Origin: Streptomyces sp. NBC_00289
Lineage (GTDB): Bacteria > Actinomycetota > Actinomycetes > Streptomycetales > Streptomycetaceae
Length of the DNA stretch: 64,000 bases
Assembly (NCBI RefSeq): GCF_041435115.1
Contig: NZ_CP108049.1
Coordinates: forward strand, 25,855-89,854
Reading direction: 5' to 3'
Part shown: positions 6,655-15,294 of the stretch, piece by piece
How positions within the stretch are numbered: position 1 is the stretch's first letter
Layout of the letters: every line of letters starts with the position of its first letter
The notes under the pieces: model-generated
The model's database searches: none
What the model was told of the DNA's origin: nothing
Seen by the model: the letters and a program-made list of their open reading frames with translations, nothing else
Program-made: the position numbers and the translations under genes

Positions 6655-8634
6655 ATGACCGACGACGGTCGGGGCGCGGACGTCATCACGCTCCCCATGC
6701 TCAACCTGGCGCCCCCTGGCGGCGCTCCCGATGACGGGGTTCCGCCCCCGCCTGAAGCCGGTGACCTGGCCCCGCCGCCCGGGTTCTCCCTGCCGTTCCC
6801 GACCCCCGGTGACGACGACGATTCGAGCACCGTCGACCCCGACGACGTCGCCCCGCAGATGGTCGCCAACGCCTCAAGCGGAACCGGAACACCGGCCCGC
6901 GCGACAGCCTCGATGGCGATGGTCACGATGGCAGCGATCGCCGTCGCGGCGCTGCGCGGCACGTGGTCGATGGCGAACTACCTGAAGGCGCGGCGCGAGC
7001 ATCACGACGCCGTCGCCGACAAGGCGCGCGAGGCGGCCGACAAGCAGAAGGTCGCGAACGCGGCGGCCGGAGCGAAGAAGGGCGTGCAGTCCGGGCCCGA
7101 GTTCGGACGCGGCGCGACCGGCAAGGGCGGCGGCGGTCGCTCGGGCGGGTCCGGCACCGGCGGCGGCTCGGGGCGGGGCGCCTTCGGGCAGCAGCAGAAG
7201 CCCGCATCGAAGGCCGGCGGCCGGGGCAGCTCAGCCAACGGCGCGACCGGCGCCAGCGGCCGCGGTACGGGCGCGGGCGCGGGACCGAAGGGGTCGAAGA
7301 ACGGACCTACCAGCGGCTCGCGCACCCCGGGGCCGGGCTCATCGGGCAAGGGCTCGAAGGGCGCGGCCGGAGGCGGCACCGGATCGTCAGGCCCGGGCTC
7401 GGGATCGAGTAAGGGCTCAGCGAGCGGGGCGAAGAAGGGCCCGGGCACGCTCGGGAAGCTCGCGACCGGCCGACAGCAGCGCAAGAACGACGAAGCGAAG
7501 GCCGGGCGCCAGGCTGCGGCCGATGAGCGCAAGGCCGACCTGGCCGACCGCGCGGCGGCCAGGAAGGAAGCGGCAGCCGCGGCCGCCGACCGGCGCAAGC
7601 GGAAGGCAGAGAAGCGGAAGGCGAAGCGCGAGCGCGAGAAGGCCGGCGCCACCGACCCGAAGGCCACCAAGGACCCGAAGGAGACCGGCAAGGGCAAGCC
7701 CGACGAGAAGGTCGACCTGACCAAGAAGCCCAAGCCCGGTGACGGCACCGGGGCGAAGAAGGACACCGAGAAGGTCGACCTGACCAAGAAGCCCAAGCCC
7801 GGTGACGGCACCGGGGCGAAGAAGGACACCGAGAAGGTCGACCTCACCAAGAAGCCCGGCAGCTCGAAGGGCAGGACCAAGAAGACGCCGAAGCCGCCCC
7901 GGAAGAAGAGGCCGCACAGCTGGCGCCGGAAGCCGAAGGGAGGCACGACGGGACCGAAGACGGGTCGACGGCGCAGGAAGGGCCGCACTACGAGCGACCC
8001 CGGGCCGATGCCCGGCGGCGACGGCGAGTGGCTGCGCCCCCCGCCCGGCTGGGACGTCACCTACAAGGTCGACGTCGAGGTCATCCGGCCCGAACCGCGG
8101 CGACGCCAGCCCGCTGGCATCACCACAGGTCGCAGGGAGCTGCCCGCCGGATCATCCGGTCAGGTCAAGCCCACCCGATCCGTACCGAAAGAGAGCCCGA
8201 TCGTCATGGGTACAGCCGTTGCAGTCGGCGAGGTCGGCGACACCCAGTTCGTCGACGCCGACCTGACCGTGTACGACCTGATCGAGTCCGACGAAGAGAT
8301 GGGCGAGCAGATCCTTCAGGGCGTCGATCACATGAACCTCGTTGCCGCGAAGTGCGAGGGCCTGAAGTCCGGGCTCGAATCGCTGTACGCGATGTGCATC
8401 GAGAAGAAGGTCCCCGGCGTCCTCGTGATGTGGTGCATCCGCCTCATGGAGCGGGCCGGGAGCGTGCAGGACAAGGCCGAAGCGCTGCGCGACTCCCTGC
8501 CGCGCGCGTCCGAGGCGATCCTGTCGGCGCGCGACACCGCCATCGAGGCCGACAAGCTGCGCGCCGACCGGGTGAAGGAAGCCGGCCACGTGGCACCGGC
8601 TGAGCGTGAGTACCACGACCGAAGTGGGGCCTGA
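6655..8634 (+). CDS. Large low-complexity membrane-associated protein (659 aa)
   Basis: The protein has a proline/acidic N-terminus and one likely membrane helix near residues 85-102 (TASMAMVTMAAIAVAAL). A basic coiled stretch and a long Gly/Ser/Lys-rich region (about 140-480) follow, including a 21-residue tandem repeat. The C-terminal helical domain (about 510-640) has no obvious homologue. It starts six bases after a GAGGAC site. It lies between a DUF2637 gene and the FtsK-like translocase, so a structural part in the DNA-transfer apparatus is plausible but unproven. Confidence 0.7.
   Translation: MTDDGRGADVITLPMLNLAPPGGAPDDGVPPPPEAGDLAPPPGFSLPFPTPGDDDDSSTVDPDDVAPQMVANASSGTGTPARATASMAMVTMAAIAVAALRGTWSMANYLKARREHHDAVADKAREAADKQKVANAAAGAKKGVQSGPEFGRGATGKGGGGRSGGSGTGGGSGRGAFGQQQKPASKAGGRGSSANGATGASGRGTGAGAGPKGSKNGPTSGSRTPGPGSSGKGSKGAAGGGTGSSGPGSGSSKGSASGAKKGPGTLGKLATGRQQRKNDEAKAGRQAAADERKADLADRAAARKEAAAAAADRRKRKAEKRKAKREREKAGATDPKATKDPKETGKGKPDEKVDLTKKPKPGDGTGAKKDTEKVDLTKKPKPGDGTGAKKDTEKVDLTKKPGSSKGRTKKTPKPPRKKRPHSWRRKPKGGTTGPKTGRRRRKGRTTSDPGPMPGGDGEWLRPPPGWDVTYKVDVEVIRPEPRRRQPAGITTGRRELPAGSSGQVKPTRSVPKESPIVMGTAVAVGEVGDTQFVDADLTVYDLIESDEEMGEQILQGVDHMNLVAAKCEGLKSGLESLYAMCIEKKVPGVLVMWCIRLMERAGSVQDKAEALRDSLPRASEAILSARDTAIEADKLRADRVKEAGHVAPAEREYHDRSGA
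7705..7854 (+). repeat. 63-bp tandem repeat, 2.4 copies, inside the low-complexity gene
   Basis: Units start at 7705, 7768 and 7831 (partial) and encode KVDLTKKPKPGDGTG plus six further residues per copy. The two full copies are almost identical at DNA level, implying a recent expansion. Confidence 0.8.
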
Positions 8635-8636
8635 TC

Positions 8637-9173
8637 ATGAGCACTGAATCCGAAAGCGGCGGTGCGATCGAGCCGACGAACGTCCAGAGCAGCGCGGAGG
8701 TCACCGCGTCCGGTGCGTCCAACCTGCCCGCCCCCGGCGAGGGGATGGACGCTGCGGCCGATCTGCCCGCTGAGCGCAGCGGCCGCATCGTCGACGTCAT
8801 CGCGGACGCATTGACGTTCATGCTCGTCATCGCGCGCCTTGGGATCGCGGCGGTGGCGATGCGGATGCTGTCGCAGGCCGTGAAGGGCGCGTACTCGTAT
8901 GTCGAGGACTGCGCACAGACCGTCGACGGGCTCGCCGACGTCGCCGCGTCGTTGGCCGTCGACGACTCGGTCACCTCCGCGCACCATGACGCGGCAGCCA
9001 CGATGCGTGCGTCCCTCGCGCTCGCCGACGCGCTCGCCTCTGAAGCGGCGGAGATGTCGACCGAGTTCGACAACGCGGCCCGTGACCACGAGAGCGACTA
9101 CGGCGACGTGAACGAGGCGATGCAGTCCGGCACCGCCGCCGTCGCCGAACGTGAGTGGTACAGCAACCGCTAA
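8637..9173 (+). CDS. Putative transfer-associated membrane protein (178 aa)
   Basis: ATG 8637 begins two bases after the previous stop. A Ser/Glu-rich N-terminus leads to one hydrophobic helix (about residues 55-82: ALTFMLVIARLGIAAVAM). A soluble helical C-terminal half with periodic alanines follows. It belongs to the same unit as the 659-residue protein. No named family was recognised. Confidence 0.65.
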   Translation: MSTESESGGAIEPTNVQSSAEVTASGASNLPAPGEGMDAAADLPAERSGRIVDVIADALTFMLVIARLGIAAVAMRMLSQAVKGAYSYVEDCAQTVDGLADVAASLAVDDSVTSAHHDAAATMRASLALADALASEAAEMSTEFDNAARDHESDYGDVNEAMQSGTAAVAEREWYSNR

Positions 9174-9188
9174 CCCGAATCCGCCCTG

Positions 9189-9224
9189 AAGGCGCCCGGC
9201 CCCGCACGAGGGGCCGGGCGCCTT
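9189..9224 (+). terminator. Hairpin between transfer genes
   Basis: GGCGCCCGGCCCC pairs perfectly with GGGGCCGGGCGCC around a 6-nt loop, flanked by AA and TT. It lies between the genes ending at 9173 and starting at 9251 and could reduce read-through. Confidence 0.7.
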
Positions 9225-9250
9225 CCGCATACCTGAAAGGAGTGCCGGCG

Positions 9251-10111
9251 ATGCCGCTGCGCACGTACATCCAGACCACCCGCCGCGCGGGTTCGGCCGC
9301 AATCAGCGGCGTCGGCCGGCTCGCGACCATCGCGGGCGGCGGCGCCATGACGGCGGGGCTGTTCACCGACGCCGGCACCCTGCCCGCGATCCTCACCACG
9401 ATCGCGGCCGGGCTGGGCGGGGCGTTCCTGTCGCCCCGGCTTCAGCTCGCCCACCCGATGAAGAAGCCGATCGTGTTCACGGTCTACCTGGCGCCGCACT
9501 CCGTGCTGGTCTCGAACCTCGTCACCGAGCTGGTGTGGGACGCGACCGAGGGCCGCTTGGTCCAGGGCGGCGTCGCCGTGCTGTGGACGGCCGGAGTGTG
9601 GTGGCTGCGCCCCGGGCGGCTCGCCAAGCGGGTCGCGAAGTGGCCCGAGCCCGTCATCGAGACCGACGGCACCGAGGCCGACCAGGACGCCGCAGGCGCT
9701 GAACTCGAGGTCGCCATCGAGATTCCCGACGATCCGGCGGGCCGGTGGTGGGCCCTGAACGCGGCGAAGAAGGACGGCGTCGCTGAGGGCACGCGCGTGA
9801 TCGCTGTTCGGGCGATCGAGGACCGGCGCCGCGTCGCCGTCGCGCTCGCCGCGATCGAGAAGGGCGAGCCCGTACCCGACATCAAGATCAGGCGCCTGTC
9901 GGCCCTGATGAACGTGCCCGAGGAACTGCTGGAGGTAGAGGCGATCCCCGGGCACGGTGCCGGAGTTGCGATGCTGCTGATCGGTCCCAAGCCCGAGGCC
10001 GGCCCGACGCCCGACGTGGACGTGTGGACCGAGATCGGCCGGTCCGCGCTGCCCGGCGTGACTCTCACCGAGATCAACGAGTACGACATGTCGAAGGAGG
10101 TCAACCCGTGA
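9251..10111 (+). CDS. Putative transfer-associated membrane protein preceding the translocase (286 aa)
   Basis: ATG 9251 follows AAAGGAG. The N-terminal 110 residues hold two or three hydrophobic segments (IAGGGAMTAGLF, ILTTIAAGLGGAFL, VAVLWTAGVWWL). A soluble domain of about 170 residues rich in Glu/Asp/Ile follows. Its stop overlaps the GTG of the FtsK-like gene, so the two proteins are probably made in a fixed ratio and may interact. Streptomyces spd genes have this size, topology and position, but I cannot assign a specific Spd name. Confidence 0.7.
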   Translation: MPLRTYIQTTRRAGSAAISGVGRLATIAGGGAMTAGLFTDAGTLPAILTTIAAGLGGAFLSPRLQLAHPMKKPIVFTVYLAPHSVLVSNLVTELVWDATEGRLVQGGVAVLWTAGVWWLRPGRLAKRVAKWPEPVIETDGTEADQDAAGAELEVAIEIPDDPAGRWWALNAAKKDGVAEGTRVIAVRAIEDRRRVAVALAAIEKGEPVPDIKIRRLSALMNVPEELLEVEAIPGHGAGVAMLLIGPKPEAGPTPDVDVWTEIGRSALPGVTLTEINEYDMSKEVNP

Positions 10112-11541
10112 CGCCGGCAGCCCTCGCGAAGAAGCACGTTGAGGCAAAGCAGGAGGTGATGCGCGAGTACATGCTGCGCACCAGGCCGGGCGGCGTGAAG
10201 GGCGCCGACCATGACGCCCTGTGCGACCTCCTGGAGGTCGACGACCCCTCGCGCGTGATTTTCGAGCAGGGGCGGGGCCGCCAGGCGGTCGTCCGTGTCT
10301 TCCCGGTGAACCCGCTCGCGAAGATGCGTGCGATCACCCTCGAAGACCTCCAGCTGGATGAGAACGGCTGTATCCGTATCGGCTCGTACTACGACGGCGA
10401 GCCGCTGCGGATGCGGGTGCACGACCCCGAGACCGGCAACGCGCAGCGCATCATCATCTTCGGCACGACTGGCGCCGGTAAGAGCCGTGCTCTTCAGGCG
10501 TTCCTCGCCGCGTGCAAGCGCGCCGGGATCGTCGTGCACCTGGCCGACCTGAAGGGCGGGCAGTCCGTACCCGAGGCGAAGGACAACGTCGCCACGCACG
10601 TGCGGACGCTGGAAAAGGCGATGGGCCTGCTGCGGGCCGCCGTCGTGAAGGCCGAAGCGCGGTTCAACGAGTACGCCGACATGGGCCGCTCGGGCTTCCT
10701 GATCAACAACCCGGACCCGCTCGAATACGTCGTCATCGATGAAGCCAACCGCCTGCTGGAGAAGGGCAGCCCGTTCCGGGCTGAGGCGGCTCGGCTGATC
10801 AAGGAGATCGGTCGGACCGGGCGCAGCGTCGGCATCGGCATCGTCCTCGCGGCGCAGGCCGGGCACCTTGACGAGCTCGGTGGCAGCGACACCCTGCGGG
10901 CCATGCTGAAGGAAGGCGAGGTCATCCTCCTTCGGTGGAGCTCGCAGATGATGGCCTCGCTCGTTGGCGACGGCCTGCTGCCGACCGGCGAAAACCTTCA
11001 GCCCATCCCGAAGATTCTCGGTGCCGCCCGTCGTATCCAGCGATGGGGCCAGCCCGTCGACCGCAGCAAGGAGAAGCCGAACAGCCAGGGCATGTGCTAC
11101 CACCTGACGTCGGCCCGGCCGACCTCGATGGCGCGCTTCTTCCTGGTCGGCTCGCTCTCGCCGCACGAGGGGTACGACCCGGTGATCCGGCAGCTCTACG
11201 GCTCCGCGCCGCCCCCGGGCGAGCCCCTGAAGCTGATCTTCCCGCCGCCCAAGGAGGGCAAGGGAGGCCAGGCGGCCGGCGACGCCGACGACTGGGAGTA
11301 CGGCGAGGGCGACGAAGGCGAGAACGAATCGCTGCCGCCGATGCCCAGGACGCTGAAGGAGAGGATCCTCGCGGCACTTGAGTCCGGCCCCCTGTCCGAG
11401 GCAGACCTTCGGGCGGCCCTCGATGAGGACGGCGGGAAGGACGCCAAGCTCGGTTCCGTGCGCACCACGATCAGCACCCTGCGCGGCGAGGAAAAGCTCG
11501 CCCCGAGGGACGCTTCCGGCCTGATCAGCCTGCCCATGTGA
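10108..11541 (+). CDS. FtsK/SpoIIIE-type DNA translocase (TraB/TraSA-like conjugal transfer protein)
   Basis: This 477-residue cytoplasmic protein has Walker A GTTGAGKS (119-126), Walker B VVIDEAN (208-214) and an FtsK-like motor core with GRTGRSVGIGIVLAAQ. A C-terminal winged-helix-like domain (about 415-477) corresponds to the DNA-recognition gamma module of TraB proteins. In Streptomyces a single TraB hexamer moves double-stranded plasmid DNA between mycelial cells after binding 8-bp repeats at clt. It has no membrane helix of its own, so the overlapping upstream membrane protein may anchor it. GTG 10108 is set by that overlap. Confidence 0.9.
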   Translation: MTPAALAKKHVEAKQEVMREYMLRTRPGGVKGADHDALCDLLEVDDPSRVIFEQGRGRQAVVRVFPVNPLAKMRAITLEDLQLDENGCIRIGSYYDGEPLRMRVHDPETGNAQRIIIFGTTGAGKSRALQAFLAACKRAGIVVHLADLKGGQSVPEAKDNVATHVRTLEKAMGLLRAAVVKAEARFNEYADMGRSGFLINNPDPLEYVVIDEANRLLEKGSPFRAEAARLIKEIGRTGRSVGIGIVLAAQAGHLDELGGSDTLRAMLKEGEVILLRWSSQMMASLVGDGLLPTGENLQPIPKILGAARRIQRWGQPVDRSKEKPNSQGMCYHLTSARPTSMARFFLVGSLSPHEGYDPVIRQLYGSAPPPGEPLKLIFPPPKEGKGGQAAGDADDWEYGEGDEGENESLPPMPRTLKERILAALESGPLSEADLRAALDEDGGKDAKLGSVRTTISTLRGEEKLAPRDASGLISLPM

Positions 11542-11582
11542 TCAAGGGGCGCCCGAGACCGACCAGGGCGTCCCAGCCCCCT

Positions 11583-11616
11583 GCGCCCTCCCCGCCACCA
11601 CGGCCGGGGAGGGCGC
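11583..11616 (+). terminator. Hairpin (copy 1 of a repeated intergenic stem)
   Basis: GCGCCCTCCCCG pairs with CGGGGAGGGCGC. A closely similar stem with the same flanking CCCCTGCGCCC sequence lies at 11881-11913. Confidence 0.7.
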
Positions 11617-11666
11617 CCCCCGTATCGCCGTCATCTACGCCGACCTTCCCGAAGGAGCTCTCCACC

Positions 11667-11858
11667 GTGGCGCTGACCGTCTCCCTGGTCGTCCTCGCCG
11701 GAATCGCCGTGCTGATCCTGGTCCGCACCGGCTACCTGCGTATCTGGCCCGGCCTCGCCGCCGCCCTGTTCGGCTTCACTCTCGCCTCCACCGGCATCGC
11801 CCCCGCCATCACCAGCGGCATCAGCAGCCTCGCCGGAATGCTCAGCAGCATCGGCTGA
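11667..11858 (+). CDS. Small two-helix membrane protein (Spd-like, 63 aa)
   Basis: GTG 11667 follows GAAGGAG at nine bases. The 63 residues form two hydrophobic helices (VSLVVLAGIAVLILV and LAAALFGFTLA) joined by RTGYLRIWPG. Very small membrane proteins downstream of TraB genes are typical spread (Spd) factors in Streptomyces. The assignment rests on size, topology and context. Confidence 0.65.
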   Translation: MALTVSLVVLAGIAVLILVRTGYLRIWPGLAAALFGFTLASTGIAPAITSGISSLAGMLSSIG

Positions 11859-11880
11859 ACCGCCCCACTCCCCCGCCCCT

Positions 11881-11913
11881 GCGCCCTCCCCGCCACCCCG
11901 GCAGGGAGGGCGC
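11881..11913 (+). terminator. Hairpin (copy 2 of the repeated intergenic stem)
   Basis: GCGCCCTCCC pairs with GGGAGGGCGC; the loop and flanks match the copy at 11583-11616. Confidence 0.65.
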
Positions 11914-11941
11914 CCCCGCATCTGCCCGGATGGAGAACACC

Positions 11942-12439
11942 GTGGACTTCGAGCACCTCACCCGCCCGCTGACCGACGCCGAAGCCAAGGCCGAAGCCCA
12001 GCGGATCATCGAAGAGAACTTCCGCCCCGAGGTGCCCGTCGTGCGGCACATGCCGACGTCGTTCCGCGACGACAGCCCGCTGCCCCCGTACGGCGACACC
12101 CCGCCCGTCCATCAGGACGACAAGCGGATCGTGCCCGCCTGGGCAGCAGGGATCGCCGTCGCGAGCATCGGCGTCGGCGCCGGCGTCACCGGCATCGGCT
12201 GCGGCGCCTGGCTGGTCCTCCAGGGCCTGGCCTCCGTCACGCTCTACGGCGTCCTCATGGTGACCCTCCCCTTCGCGGGCGTCGCCATGGTCGCCACCGC
12301 GATCGGCGGCGCGATCAACAAGGCCCGCAACGCGGTCACCAAGAACGTGTTCGAGGGCCCCGTCGTGCAGAACACGCAGATCAACAACACCAGCAACCAG
12401 CGCGGGATGTTCTCCCGCACCCGCAACGACGTCCGCTGA
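11942..12439 (+). CDS. Putative Spd-like membrane protein (165 aa)
   Basis: GTG 11942 is preferred over ATG 11930 because GGAG sits six bases before it, as in the neighbouring genes. After an acidic N-terminus there are two hydrophobic segments (about 65-90, WAAGIAVASIGVGAGVTGIG, and 95-120, LYGVLMVTLPFAGVAMVA). A polar tail rich in Asn/Thr/Gln follows. It is probably an inner-membrane component of the transfer or spread complex. Confidence 0.65.
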   Translation: MDFEHLTRPLTDAEAKAEAQRIIEENFRPEVPVVRHMPTSFRDDSPLPPYGDTPPVHQDDKRIVPAWAAGIAVASIGVGAGVTGIGCGAWLVLQGLASVTLYGVLMVTLPFAGVAMVATAIGGAINKARNAVTKNVFEGPVVQNTQINNTSNQRGMFSRTRNDVR

Positions 12440-12672
12440 ACTCCGGACGCCCTGCCTCGCAGCCGACACCCCGCCGCATCGGCCGGGCTTCGGGTGCGGG
12501 ACAGGCCCTCCGGCCTCACGGCCAGTCGCAGCCGATCCCGACGCCGCCCAGGTCACCGACCTCGGCATCCCGGATCTGCCCGCCGACCGCAGCCGTCGCC
12601 TCCGGGCCCGCCGCTCACAGCCTGGCCCACTCGCACGCCCCGAACAGCCCATCGACACCCTGGAGTTGCCCC

Positions 12673-13431
12673 GTGCAGTCCCACGACCACACCCCCGGCC
12701 CCAACCGCCAGGAGCTCACCTACCTCCCGGTGCCCTTCCCGAAGGCGCCGCCCAAGGAGCCGCGGTTCGCCGCGCTGCGCACCTGGTGGAACGAGGCCTG
12801 GGAAGACAACGGCGTCCTGCACCAGATGTGGGAAGACGTGCTCAGCGTCCCCGAGACCGGCTTCCGGCACATGGCCCCGTGGCTCCGCGCCGTCCTGATG
12901 GTGGCCGGAGTCTCCTTCGCCGTGCTGATGGCCAAGGCCGCCGGCGACGTCGTCCTCGAGGCGCTGCACCAGCTGCTCACCGCCGTGCCCAAGGTGCAGG
13001 TCGGCGTCGACACATCCAGCGGCGTGGCCGCCGTCGTCGACCAGCCGGTCCGCACGTACATCGCGCAGCACGCCGCCGGCCTCCCGGTCGAAGGCTCCAC
13101 CGTCTACACGCTGTGGCTGCTCACCGGCATCGTCGGCCTGGTCCTCGGCTACCTCTCCCGGAACAACGGAGTGCGCGCGATGTGGACGGCACACGGCGCG
13201 GCCACCGTGTGGATGGTCTGGACGGCCACCCCCGACACCAGCCGCACCGTCGCGGTCGCCCTCGCCGTCCTCGCCTGGACGTTCCTCTCCGCGTTCGCGA
13301 TGCGCGGCCTGACCCTGCGCCGCCCCGCCGCCCGCCCGGTGGAGGTCACCGTCCGGCCCGAGATCCACATCCCGGTGCCGCCCCCGGCCGCGCCCGCCGA
13401 CCAGCACAACGGCTGCCCCTTCCGGGAGTGA
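12673..13431 (+). CDS. Putative multi-spanning Spd-like membrane protein (252 aa)
   Basis: GTG 12673 begins a 252-residue protein with a soluble proline-rich N-terminus and about four membrane helices (near 72-95, 140-158, 168-185 and 192-210). A proline-rich C-terminal tail follows. Size and topology resemble SpdB-type proteins, which help plasmids cross septa within a recipient mycelium. No catalytic motif is seen. Confidence 0.65.
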   Translation: MQSHDHTPGPNRQELTYLPVPFPKAPPKEPRFAALRTWWNEAWEDNGVLHQMWEDVLSVPETGFRHMAPWLRAVLMVAGVSFAVLMAKAAGDVVLEALHQLLTAVPKVQVGVDTSSGVAAVVDQPVRTYIAQHAAGLPVEGSTVYTLWLLTGIVGLVLGYLSRNNGVRAMWTAHGAATVWMVWTATPDTSRTVAVALAVLAWTFLSAFAMRGLTLRRPAARPVEVTVRPEIHIPVPPPAAPADQHNGCPFRE

Positions 13432-13450
13432 CCTCCGGACGCTCCGCCTG

Positions 13451-13487
13451 GTCCTCGCCCACCCGCTCCGGCGCGGTGGGCGAGGAC
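13451..13487 (+). terminator. Hairpin (member of a second repeated intergenic family)
   Basis: GTCCTCGCCCAC pairs perfectly with GTGGGCGAGGAC and is followed by CGGACAGGCCGTCCGGCC. The layout (CTCCGGACGCTCCGCC, stem, GGACAGGCC) recurs at 14440-14510 and in degraded form near 12440-12530. Confidence 0.75.
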
Positions 13488-13550
13488 CGGACAGGCCGTC
13501 CGGCCTCACGCACCACCGCCCCTGTCCCCCGCCGCGCAAGGAGATTCGTC

Positions 13551-13763
13551 ATGCCGCAGAACACCCAGACCCCGAAGCCGGTGTACGGCTGGTTCATCCC
13601 CGCGCAGACCACCGCCCCGGCCAAGCCGAAGCTGTCGCTGCTGAAGCGTCTCGCGCTGGCCGCCGCGGCCGTCCTCGCGATCGTGCTCGGCTCCCACACC
13701 AGCGCGGACGGTCAGCCCGCCACCCCCTCCCCGGGCCCGTCGGCCACGACGACCGGGCGGTGA
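13551..13763 (+). CDS. Small single-helix membrane protein (70 aa)
   Basis: ATG 13551 follows AAGGAG. The 70 residues have a basic segment then one hydrophobic helix (LALAAAAVLAIVLG, about 31-45) and a Ser/Pro/Thr tail. The stop overlaps the next start. Unknown function; it sits among Spd-like genes. Confidence 0.65.
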   Translation: MPQNTQTPKPVYGWFIPAQTTAPAKPKLSLLKRLALAAAAVLAIVLGSHTSADGQPATPSPGPSATTTGR

Positions 13764-14434
13764 CCTCCGTGGACATCAAACTCCCGTGGATGAGCCGCTC
13801 CGACCGGCGCAGCTGGCGGTCCGCCCGGACCATCGGCGACCTCGGTGAGCTGATGGCCCTCTGGCTGGAGGGGAAGATCGCTTCCCGTCCCGGCTACCAG
13901 CCGCGCCACGGGCCCGACGATGAGACCGCGCACCTGGTGCCCACACTCGCCGCCCTGTGTCGGGCCGGATACGTCACCACTCAGTCCCAGCCCGGGTTCG
14001 CCGGCACCGGTGCGGCCGGCCTGTGGTGGGAACAGCGAGCCGCAGTCGAGCTGGTGGTCACCGACCCGACGCTGTTCCACCGTCTGGTCGACGCCGCGTA
14101 CGCCGCCGGGATGACCGTCCGGATCAACGACTACCGCCCCAACGGTGGCGTCCAGGAGCAGCCCGTCGTCGCCACCACCTGCGACGGCGAGGCCATGACC
14201 GCGTTCGGCGGACGAATCAGCCGCGCGGACATGGCCATTCAGTGGCCCGGACTGGACCGCGACCTCTACGGCGAGGTCAGCACCGGCACGTACGTCTCGA
14301 TCATCGCCCCCGAGTACGGCTTGGCCGGCGAACGGCTGTGGGTCGCGCTCGACTTCCTCACCGGCCTGCGCCAGCACGACCCCGACAACCCGTGGAACAG
14401 CCCGGCCCCGGGCGAGCCCGCCCGGGAACGCTGA
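13760..14434 (+). CDS. DUF6919 domain protein
   Basis: This 224-residue protein has the pattern WRSARTIGDLGELMALWLEG ... SRPGYQPRHGPDDET ... LVPTLAALCRAGYVTT that I associate with DUF6919. That family is recurrent in Streptomyces mobile elements and has no known function. GTG 13760 overlaps the previous stop, with a second GTG at 13769. It is soluble with no catalytic motif recognised. Confidence 0.75.
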   Translation: MTSVDIKLPWMSRSDRRSWRSARTIGDLGELMALWLEGKIASRPGYQPRHGPDDETAHLVPTLAALCRAGYVTTQSQPGFAGTGAAGLWWEQRAAVELVVTDPTLFHRLVDAAYAAGMTVRINDYRPNGGVQEQPVVATTCDGEAMTAFGGRISRADMAIQWPGLDRDLYGEVSTGTYVSIIAPEYGLAGERLWVALDFLTGLRQHDPDNPWNSPAPGEPARER

Positions 14435-14454
14435 CACACCTCCGGTCGCTCCGC

Positions 14455-14492
14455 CCGGTGCTCGCCCGCCGCTCACGGTGGGCGAGCACCGG
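14455..14492 (+). terminator. Hairpin (second repeated intergenic family)
   Basis: CCGGTGCTCGCCC pairs with GGGCGAGCACCGG after the DUF6919 gene and is followed by ACAGGCCGACCGGCC, like the element near 13451. The remaining bases to 14697 show no gene. Confidence 0.75.
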
Positions 14493-14697
14493 ACAGGCCG
14501 ACCGGCCGCCAGCACCGCCCTGCGTCCCGCCGACGAACACCGTCGGCGGGACGCACTGCTTCTGCCCACCGACGCCTGGAGGACCCGCCCGTGCTCATCC
14601 CCAGACCACGCCGCCGGATCGGCCGACCCCGCCCCTTTCGCCCCGGACCCCGCTACCCGCAGCAGCCCCGTCAACTCCCCGGCGCCTGGAGGCCGTG

Positions 14698-15174
14698 ATG
14701 GACCGCCCAGACGAAGACGACCTGGTCGACGTCGACCTCTACGACGACGGCAGCTTCCCGGAGTACGGCTTTCGACAAGCCCCAGGTGCCGCCGCAGTGT
14801 TCGCAGCGTTACGCGGGACCGGGCCCGTACCCGAGACGGGACTCGTGACCCGCCGCCAGCTACGCGCGCTGGGCTTGAGCCCCGGCGGCCAGAAGCCCGT
14901 GGCGGGACTCACGTGGCGCAACGGGCTGCGAAAGGCCTGGTTCTACCGCATCGAACTGGCGGCACCGAAGCGGATTCCCACTCTGGCTCAGGAGATGGCG
15001 CTGGATCGGGCGATGGCCGCGAGGCAGACCTGCCCCACCTGCCGAATTCGGTACTACGCGTGCCTGCCGCTGCGTACCCAAGGCCAGTGCGAACCGTGTG
15101 ACAAGGGCTACCAGCCCAGTCCCGACACCGTCATGACATACCCGGCCCCGGCCACACACCGACTCGCCGCCTGA
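14698..15174 (+). CDS. RRQRL-motif zinc-binding-like protein
   Basis: This 158-residue protein has VTRRQLRALGLSPGG (about 43-57), WRNGLRKAWFYRIELA and PKRIPTLAQEMALDRAM. Cysteines follow in CPTC, then one in YYAC, and CEPC near the end, a probable zinc site. The layout matches small actinobacterial RRQRL-motif zinc-binding proteins, here with RRQLR. ATG 14698 follows CTGGAGG. They are common in Streptomyces transfer regions; their role is unknown. Confidence 0.75.
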   Translation: MDRPDEDDLVDVDLYDDGSFPEYGFRQAPGAAAVFAALRGTGPVPETGLVTRRQLRALGLSPGGQKPVAGLTWRNGLRKAWFYRIELAAPKRIPTLAQEMALDRAMAARQTCPTCRIRYYACLPLRTQGQCEPCDKGYQPSPDTVMTYPAPATHRLAA

Positions 15175-15198
15175 CCCGGCAGCGCCCCGAGCGCTGAC

Positions 15199-15258
15199 GG
15201 CTGCCTGATCCGCCCGTCCCGCCGCCCGGTGGTCCGGGCGGTGAAGGGGAGCCGGAAC
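15199..15258. repeat. Intergenic module, copy 3
   Basis: It matches copies at 3319 and 3681: GGCTGCCTGATCCGC, then CCGCCCG pairing with CGGGCGG, then GGGGAGCCGGA. It lies 36 bp before the start at 15295. A short remnant (GGCTGCCTGA) recurs at 16087, before the next gene. Confidence 0.6.
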
Positions 15259-15294
15259 ACCCCGGTCACCCCACACCATCAAGGGGGAAAGCCC

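Noticed and set aside
9484..11166. A 560-codon minus-strand frame opposite the FtsK-like gene
   Set aside because: Shadow of the translocase gene, whose Walker motifs are clear on the plus strand.
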